From: an uncultured Chloroflexota bacterium
GTDB lineage: Bacteria; Chloroflexota; Dehalococcoidia; Dehalococcoidales; RBG-16-60-22
Length of the DNA stretch: 7,820 nucleotides
Assembly: GCA_903915565.1 (NCBI GenBank)
Contig: CAIWTG010000131.1
Coordinates: 1-7,820 of the forward strand
Direction of reading: 5' to 3'
Both the position numbers and the translations under genes were made by a program. A model generated the notes under the pieces. The model had not been told where the DNA came from. It did not search any database and worked only from the letters and a program-made list of their open reading frames with translations. Below, in pieces: positions 1-3,980 of the stretch (within the stretch, counting starts at the first letter, position 1; each line of letters starts with the position of its first letter).

Positions 1-1
1 G

Positions 2-46
2 ACTAAGAAATATAGCATAATTTTTTATGAAATAGTTCCCTCTTGA
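2..46 (+). other. Possible tail of an upstream gene, or 5' piece of a frameshifted gene
   Basis: From base 2 one frame is open to a TGA at 44-46 and would encode TKKYSIIFYEIVPS. The frame of the next membrane-protein ORF is open from base 36, just after a TAG at 33-35. A single-base frame change in bases 36-43 would join them into one continuous polypeptide reading ...FYEIVP-LDINSIYVKK.... Only 15 codons are visible, so this may equally be the natural C-terminus of another gene or chance. Confidence 0.25.
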
Positions 47-134
47 TATTAACAGTATTTATGTTAAAAAACCAGATCGAAAACTTGAGTATTTTAAATG
101 TAAATCATCTGCAATAATTGGTGGAATTTGTGTT

Positions 135-386
135 GTGCTAGCCTATTGGTTAACTAATAATTACACTTTTTGGTTACGCACGTTTTTTATAGGTAGCATA
201 GTGTGTTTTATCAACAGTATCCATAACATGAATAATGATACATGGCTAGAATGGGTGATAGGCGGAGGAGTCTTACTAATGATTTTTCTTTCTATTTTCA
301 TATTAAGACCTAAAAAAGCAGAGGTCGATATTGATATAAATAAAGCAATTAGAAAAATAAAGAAAGGATTGACAAGACAGGCATGA
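135..386 (+). CDS. Small hypothetical membrane protein, 5' end uncertain or broken
   Basis: I do not recognise this protein. From the GTG at 135 it encodes 83 aa, with hydrophobic segments at about residues 12-28 and 39-58 and a lysine/arginine-rich cytosolic-looking tail (RPKK at 58-61, then KAIRKIKKGL). The same frame is open back to base 36 and encodes a charged stretch followed by another hydrophobic run (AIIGGICVV) that flows into residue 1. The GTG start would therefore cut through a membrane segment and is probably not the true start. No ATG, GTG or TTG lies in frame between 36 and 134; an in-frame ATG at 27 is followed two codons later by TAG at 33. I infer a frameshifted or otherwise damaged 5' end, a rare start codon, or a sequencing error. 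Base composition is about 29% GC, far below the following genes. The stop overlaps the next ATG by ATGA. Confidence 0.45.
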   Translation: MLAYWLTNNYTFWLRTFFIGSIVCFINSIHNMNNDTWLEWVIGGGVLLMIFLSIFILRPKKAEVDIDINKAIRKIKKGLTRQA

Positions 387-703
387 AAAGCAAGGTCAGT
401 AACTACGTAGAATTCTGGGCGCCGGTCGCAATCGGGGCGGGGGTGGCTTTTACTATTGTGTTCTCAAAGTATGCAAATTTTAGCTGGTCAACATGGCTCG
501 GCCTCATTATATCAATCGTTATGATAATAGCCGGCGTGATATATGCGCCGCAAAAGAGCGGTTTAGTGCCATGGTCGCGCGCCCTAACAGCGTTCGGGTT
601 TATTTACCTGCTGTTCTATCTCCCCGCCACGGACTGGATGCAGGTTCTCGCGGGAGCGATAGCAATAGTGCTGGGGTTCTTGCTGACACCTTCTAGAAGA
701 TGA
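383..703 (+). CDS. Hypothetical four-helix membrane protein upstream of hisH
   Basis: This is a 106-aa protein of unknown function and unrecognised family. Hydrophobic segments lie at about residues 11-29, 37-55, 66-81 and 85-101, with a short basic N-terminus (MKSK) and a basic end (PSRR), so it is an integral membrane protein. It looks like two copies of a two-helix unit: the first unit ends WLGLIISIVMIIAGVIYAPQ and the second ends in a similar W...L..I.IV.G.....P.R pattern. The second unit also resembles the preceding ORF (W-x-R, then an aspartate and tryptophan, then a hydrophobic helix ending in P-x-K/R). The start overlaps the previous stop by ATGA at 383-386, with AAAGGA at 363-368 only loosely placed upstream. 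The stop overlaps the hisH ATG by ATGA at 700-703, suggesting translational coupling. Composition matches hisHF rather than the AT-rich ORF before it. Confidence 0.7.
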   Translation: MKSKVSNYVEFWAPVAIGAGVAFTIVFSKYANFSWSTWLGLIISIVMIIAGVIYAPQKSGLVPWSRALTAFGFIYLLFYLPATDWMQVLAGAIAIVLGFLLTPSRR

Positions 704-1314
704 TTACGATAATAGATTATAACGCCGGTAACATCAGGAGCGTCCTGCGCGCTTGTAAAGAAGCGGGGGCGGAGGCATTTATCACCAATGACCCCAAGAC
801 GGCGGCTCAAGCCACTAAAATAATCTTCCCGGGGGTTGGCGCCGCACCCAGCGCGATGAAATACCTGAAAGAATCGGGGATGGACGCAGCGTTGCGGGAC
901 GCTTTTAAAGCGGGGGTGCCGATACTGGGTATCTGCCTGGGGGCGCAAATCGGGTTAGAAAGCTCCGAGGAAGGGCCGACCGAGTGTCTGGGATTGATAC
1001 CGGGCAAAACCGTCCGCTTCAAGCTTAAGGACAAAATGCTGAAAATACCGCACATCGGCTGGAACGATGTTAAAGTATTAAAAGCCCACCCGTTGCTGGA
1101 CGGGATTAAAGAGGGCGACCAGTTCTACTTTGTGCACTCGTTTTACCCCAATCCTGCTTCCCGTGAAAACATTTACGCCGTGAGCGATTACGGAGAGGAT
1201 TTTTGTTGCGCCATAGGTTTTAAGAATTATTTTGCTACCCAGTTCCACCCGGAAAAGAGCGGGCGGCTGGGTCTGGAATTCCTGGAGCGGTTTAAGGGTT
1301 GGGAGGGGAAGTAA
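700..1314 (+). CDS. hisH: Imidazole glycerol phosphate synthase, glutamine amidotransferase subunit HisH
   Basis: HisH hydrolyses glutamine and passes the ammonia to HisF, which uses it to make imidazole glycerol phosphate and AICAR in histidine biosynthesis; the enzyme is cytosolic. The 204-aa protein is a complete class I amidotransferase. It begins MITIIDYNAGNIRSV, has the oxyanion-strand motif PGVG at 44-47, the nucleophile Cys79 in GICLG, and the His183/Glu185 pair in QFHPEKS. The motif IPHIGWN at 116-122 and the FVHSFY segment at 144-149 are typical of HisH. Lys186, just after the catalytic Glu, corresponds to the residue that salt-bridges to HisF in the Thermotoga enzyme. Length and start fit the family. 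hisF follows after two bases, so the two subunits are made together. No other his gene is visible here. Confidence 0.96.
   Translation: MITIIDYNAGNIRSVLRACKEAGAEAFITNDPKTAAQATKIIFPGVGAAPSAMKYLKESGMDAALRDAFKAGVPILGICLGAQIGLESSEEGPTECLGLIPGKTVRFKLKDKMLKIPHIGWNDVKVLKAHPLLDGIKEGDQFYFVHSFYPNPASRENIYAVSDYGEDFCCAIGFKNYFATQFHPEKSGRLGLEFLERFKGWEGK
1302..1308 (+). promoter_or_regulatory. Shine-Dalgarno that fixes the hisF start
   Basis: GGAGGGG lies inside the last codons of hisH, 8 bases before the ATG at 1317. It supports ATG 1317 over the in-frame TTG at 1299, which would place this sequence inside the coding region and add six residues (MGGEVK) not found in the family. Confidence 0.7.
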
Positions 1315-1316
1315 AG

Positions 1317-2096
1317 ATGTTAAGTAAAAGATTGATAGTATGTCTTGATGTACGCAACGGCAGGCTGGCTAAAAGCATAAAGTTCGTCGACACTAAAGAT
1401 ATCGGCGACCCGGTGGCTAAAGCCCGCCAGTACTACGAAGACGGCGTTGATGAGCTGGTTTTTTACGACATCACCGCCTCGCGGGAAGAGCGCGACATTA
1501 TGCTGGACATGGTGGAAAAAGCCGCCTCGCAGATTTTTATCCCCTTTTCGGTGGGAGGAGGCATCCGCTCCGTCGAGGACGCCACCAAACTACGCGAAGC
1601 CGGGGCGGAAAAGGTTAACGTTAACACCGCCGCCATAAAACGTAAGGAAGTAATCACCGAAATTGCGGACGCCATAGGGTCGCAGAGCACCGTGCTTTCG
1701 ATGGACATCCGGAGTGTCAGCCCTAATGCCAAAATCCCTTCCGGCTACGAAATAGTCATTAACGGCGGGGTTACGCCCACTGGCATTGATGCCCTGTGGT
1801 GGGCTAAAGAGGGGGAAAGGCTGGGGGCGGGCGAACTGGTCATCAACTCCATTGACGCCGACGGCACCAAAGACGGTTACGAAATTAAACTCACGCGGAT
1901 GATTGCCGACGCCGTGGGCATACCGGTCATTGCGTCGGGCGGGGCGGGTAAACCGGAACACCTTTACGAGGTGCTCACCGAGGGACATGCCGACGCCGCG
2001 CTGGTCGCTTCCATCGTCCACTACGGCGAATACACCTGCCGCCAGCTTAAGGAATACCTGGACGGGCGGGGCATAAAAATCCGCTTGAGCTACTAA
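1317..2096 (+). CDS. hisF: Imidazole glycerol phosphate synthase, cyclase subunit HisF
   Basis: HisF is the (βα)8-barrel cyclase that combines PRFAR with ammonia from HisH to give imidazole glycerol phosphate plus AICAR, which returns to purine synthesis. From ATG 1317 it is 259 aa, the usual length. Both catalytic aspartates are present: Asp11 in IVCLDV and Asp130 in LSMDIRS. Phosphate-binding motifs are seen at VGGGIRS (79-85), VNTAA (102-106) and IASGGAG (205-211). The ammonia-channel gate residues known from Thermotoga HisF are all present at the same positions: Arg5, Glu46, Lys99 and Glu167. The interface residue Asp98 is Glu here. The loop after Arg16 reads RLAKSIKF rather than the common RVVKG.NF, and AIDAKR is replaced by SMDIRS, so the protein is somewhat divergent but should be active. 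HisF-like partners in O-antigen gene sets are less likely because CLDV and the channel gate are intact. Confidence 0.95.
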   Translation: MLSKRLIVCLDVRNGRLAKSIKFVDTKDIGDPVAKARQYYEDGVDELVFYDITASREERDIMLDMVEKAASQIFIPFSVGGGIRSVEDATKLREAGAEKVNVNTAAIKRKEVITEIADAIGSQSTVLSMDIRSVSPNAKIPSGYEIVINGGVTPTGIDALWWAKEGERLGAGELVINSIDADGTKDGYEIKLTRMIADAVGIPVIASGGAGKPEHLYEVLTEGHADAALVASIVHYGEYTCRQLKEYLDGRGIKIRLSY

Positions 2097-2106
2097 GTGA
2101 ACGGCT

Positions 2107-2598
2107 ATGAAACATCAAGCTGAAGCTTATATCGATATCGAAACCACCGGCCTGATGTATGGCTCCAGTGAAATTACCGTGGTCGGCATCTACCTGGTGC
2201 GGGGCAGCGAGACTAACTTCGTGCAATTCGTCGGTAAAGACATCACCCCCGAGGCTATTCTAGAAACCTTGGAAGGCGTGGATATTATTTACTCCTATAA
2301 CGGCTCGCGTTTTGACTTGCCGTTCATACGGTCGCAGTTGGGGATAAATTTAGAATACCTTTTTCACCACCGCGACCTGATGTACGACTGCTGGAGCAAA
2401 AACCTAAAAGGGGGGTTGAAGGGGGTAGAAAAGCAGGTGGGCATCAGCCGCAACCTGCCGGACATGAACGGGCTGGAGGCGGTTAAGCTCTGGTGGAAGT
2501 ATGTAGACAGCTTCGACCTGGAGGCCCTGAACAAACTCTGCGAATATAATAAGGAAGACGTCGTCAACCTTAAGACGTTAAGGGATATTCTGATTTAG
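2107..2598 (+). CDS. RNase H-like DEDD exonuclease domain protein (YprB/RNase_H_2 type)
   Basis: The 163-aa protein is a stand-alone 3'-5' exonuclease-like domain of the RNase H fold, similar to the group called YprB or RNase_H_2. Visible metal-binding residues are Asp10 and Glu12 in YIDIETTGL, Asp70 in YNGSRFDLPFI, and Asp151 preceded by Tyr147 in EYNKEDVVNL, the Y-x3-D spacing of the DEDDy class. His88/Asp90 in HHRDLMYD lie in the third strand region. Known members act on DNA or RNA ends, but the substrate here cannot be told from sequence. It starts 10 bases after hisF with no strong Shine-Dalgarno and so is probably read from the same transcript. It ends the left gene block: a 202-base gap with its own promoter follows. 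No helicase or polymerase domain is attached. The family call is confident; a biological role is not proposed. Confidence 0.78.
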   Translation: MKHQAEAYIDIETTGLMYGSSEITVVGIYLVRGSETNFVQFVGKDITPEAILETLEGVDIIYSYNGSRFDLPFIRSQLGINLEYLFHHRDLMYDCWSKNLKGGLKGVEKQVGISRNLPDMNGLEAVKLWWKYVDSFDLEALNKLCEYNKEDVVNLKTLRDILI

Positions 2599-2671
2599 CT
2601 GGTCCCGTCATTGTGTTCCACCTGTTGATGAACAGCGCAGTAATCCCATCGACTAAATTGTACCCATCATC

Positions 2672-2720
2672 GAGATTCTCACGCGCGCTTTCCGCGGAGA
2701 GACGCGCTCAGAATGACAGA
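2672..2720. repeat. Imperfect palindromic intergenic repeat element
   Basis: ATTCT at 2675-2679 pairs with AGAAT at 2710-2714, GCGC at 2683-2686 with GCGC at 2704-2707, and the centre contains the palindrome TCCGCGGA at 2691-2698. The outer ends (GAGATTCT ... AGAATGACA) resemble a class of short dispersed repeats seen in many bacterial genomes; this is recalled, not searched. It lies between two transcription units and could also stop or stabilise the upstream transcript, but no T-run follows, so it is not a standard terminator. Only one copy is in the window. Confidence 0.5.
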
Positions 2721-2734
2721 CACGCGACAGCGTG
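2721..2734 (+). other. Small hairpin upstream of the prs promoter
   Basis: CACGC (2721-2725) and GCGTG (2730-2734) form a perfect 5-bp stem with a GACA loop, directly after the palindromic repeat. GCGTGAG at 2730-2736 can alternatively pair with CTCACGC at 2678-2684 inside the repeat, so it may belong to the same element. No function is assigned. Confidence 0.35.
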
Positions 2735-2751
2735 AGCTTACGCCCTAATAG

Positions 2752-2760
2752 TGCTATAAT
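2752..2760 (+). promoter_or_regulatory. Extended -10 promoter for the prs-secA operon
   Basis: TGCTATAAT contains a perfect -10 hexamer (TATAAT, 2755-2760) with the TGn extension. No good -35 is found 16-18 bases upstream (sequence GTGAGC), as is usual for extended -10 promoters. Transcription would start near 2766-2768, giving a leader of about 35 bases ending in a strong Shine-Dalgarno. This is the only clear promoter in the window. Confidence 0.65.
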
Positions 2761-2783
2761 AAAAATGCGGAAAAGCCTGGTAG

Positions 2784-2794
2784 AAAGAGGTGAT
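2784..2794 (+). promoter_or_regulatory. Strong Shine-Dalgarno fixing the prs start
   Basis: AAAGAGGTGAT matches the complement of the 16S rRNA 3' end almost completely and ends 6 bases before ATG 2801. It rules out the in-frame GTG at 2732, which lies upstream of the promoter's -10 box. Confidence 0.85.
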
Positions 2795-2800
2795 TTTTTC

Positions 2801-3763
2801 ATGAACGACGAACTTAAGGTTTTCAGCGGCAATGCCCACCCCAAACTGGCTAAAGCGATAGCGGATTCGTTACACATACCGCTCGGGAAATGCGAGGTAA
2901 AGCCGTTCAGTAATGAAAACACCTTCGTGCGTGTTCTGGAAAACGTGAGAGAACGGGACGTCTTTATAGTCGAACCGATATCGTCGCCGGTGAACAGCAC
3001 CATCATGGAGCTGCTCATCATGATTGACGCCATGAAACGCGCCTCGGCCCGGCGTATCACCGCAGTGATGCCTTATTACGCCTACGGGCGTTCGGATAAA
3101 AAAGACCAGCCCCGCGTCCCCATTACCGCCCGCCTCATCGCCGACCTTTTAACCGTCGCCGGCGCCAACCGCGTCCTCACCGTAGACCTGCACAAAGCCC
3201 AGATTCAGGGCTTCTTTAACATCCCGGTTGATGAACTGACCGCCTTTGAATTACTAACAGATTATTTTAAAAAGCACGAAAAGGATGTTGTGAAAAATTT
3301 GGTGGTAGTGGCGACCGATTTCGGCATCACCAAGCAAGCCAGAGATATTGCCGCCTGGCTGGGAACGTCGCTGGCTATCATGGAAAAAAGACGCGTTGAT
3401 AATAGCGATAATACCGAGCTATTAAACGTTATCGGAGACGTTGAAGGTAAAAACGCCCTCATCGTGGACGAAGAAATTGATACCGGCGGCTCGCTGGTAA
3501 AAGTCGTTGACGCTTTAAGGTCGAAGGGAGCGAAGAAAGTCTTCGCCTGTTCTACCCACGCCGTCTTTTCCAATGACGCCGTCAGGAAAATCGATGAGTC
3601 TAAGGTAGAAAAAGTATATGTTACCAATTCCCTGCCTATCCCCAAAGAGAAGTTAGGGAAAAAAGGTAAAATTGAGGTTATCTCCATAGCGCCGCTGCTT
3701 GGAGAAGCTATCAAACGCATTCACACCGGGCAATCGGTAGGAGCTTTGTTTGCAAAAAAATGA
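2801..3763 (+). CDS. prs: Ribose-phosphate pyrophosphokinase (PRPP synthetase)
   Basis: The enzyme makes PRPP from ribose 5-phosphate and ATP, supplying purine, pyrimidine, histidine, tryptophan and NAD synthesis. From ATG 2801 it is 320 aa, a normal length. Seen motifs: the N-terminal FSGNAHPKLA, the ATP-site region PYYAYGRSDKKDQPRVPI at 91-108, catalytic-region VDLHKAQIQGFF at 128-139 with His131, the flexible-loop KRR at 196-198, and the PRPP/ribose-phosphate loop VDEEIDTGGS at 222-231. Two sites differ from the classical enzyme: the loop has DE instead of DD before the hydrophobic residue, and the usual PDxGG segment is TDFGITKQAR at 172-181. RSDKKD in place of RQDRK suggests a recognised variant subgroup of the family rather than a broken gene. 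It also makes the precursor for the histidine pathway that HisHF serves, although the two gene blocks have separate transcription signals. Confidence 0.95.
   Translation: MNDELKVFSGNAHPKLAKAIADSLHIPLGKCEVKPFSNENTFVRVLENVRERDVFIVEPISSPVNSTIMELLIMIDAMKRASARRITAVMPYYAYGRSDKKDQPRVPITARLIADLLTVAGANRVLTVDLHKAQIQGFFNIPVDELTAFELLTDYFKKHEKDVVKNLVVVATDFGITKQARDIAAWLGTSLAIMEKRRVDNSDNTELLNVIGDVEGKNALIVDEEIDTGGSLVKVVDALRSKGAKKVFACSTHAVFSNDAVRKIDESKVEKVYVTNSLPIPKEKLGKKGKIEVISIAPLLGEAIKRIHTGQSVGALFAKK
3739..3743 (+). promoter_or_regulatory. Shine-Dalgarno favouring the TTG start of the DUF2007-like gene
   Basis: AGGAG inside the end of prs lies 6 bases before TTG 3750, good spacing. The alternative ATG at 3768 has only A-rich sequence in front of it. 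Confidence 0.45.
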
Positions 3764-3980
3764 AAAAATGGTAGAAGTCTACCAGGCGCAAAACGGCATG
3801 GAAGCGCAGGTGATAAAAAGCCTGCTGGAGAGTTTTAATATCCCCTGCTTCCTCAAGTCCAACGCCGCCCCCTCCGTTCACGTCTTAACGATGGACGGCA
3901 TGGGCGAAGTTAAAATAATGGTATTAGAGTCGCTGGCGGAAAAAGCCAAGGAGCTGATTGTGAGTAAAAATAATGCCTAG
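3750..3980 (+). CDS. Small DUF2007-like protein (putative signal-transducing protein family)
   Basis: This 76-aa protein resembles the DUF2007 family of small soluble proteins. The pattern is VEVYQAQNGMEAQVIKSLLE, then an I-P-C strand, a variable loop and a second strand-helix unit (GEVKIMVLESLAEKAKELI), a ferredoxin-like or PII-like small fold by family knowledge. The molecular function of the family is not established. Two starts are possible: TTG 3750, which overlaps the end of prs by 14 bases and has AGGAG at good spacing, or ATG 3768, giving 70 aa beginning MVEVY, which fits family N-termini better. I keep 3750 because of the Shine-Dalgarno. It overlaps secA by 8 bases at its end. Its position between prs and secA suggests co-translation, not a shared function. 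Confidence 0.7.
   Translation: MQKNEKMVEVYQAQNGMEAQVIKSLLESFNIPCFLKSNAAPSVHVLTMDGMGEVKIMVLESLAEKAKELIVSKNNA

Noticed and set aside
11..29. CATAAT-like -10 box before an ATG at 27
   Set aside because: The surrounding sequence is so AT-rich that such matches are expected by chance, and the ATG is followed by a stop after two codons.
1299..1316. TTG start for hisF
   Set aside because: GGAGGGG is placed for ATG 1317, and HisF proteins start at M-L-x-K-R.
700..2096. HisH/HisF as an O-antigen amidotransferase pair (WbuY/WbuZ-like)
   Set aside because: HisF keeps CLDV, Asp130 and the ammonia gate, and no sugar or glycosyltransferase genes are nearby.
2568..2583. Hairpin CCTTAA-GACG-TTAAGG as a terminator of the first operon
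   Set aside because: It lies inside the exonuclease coding region, is AT-rich and has no T-run after it; probably coincidental.
2614..2635. Hairpins CTGTT-GATG-AACAG and TGTTC/GAACA in the intergenic gap
   Set aside because: Stems of only 5 bp with no T-run; too weak to call a terminator or riboswitch.
2732..2800. Upstream GTG start for prs adding 23 residues
   Set aside because: It lies before the TATAAT box, and a near-perfect Shine-Dalgarno precedes ATG 2801, where family similarity begins.
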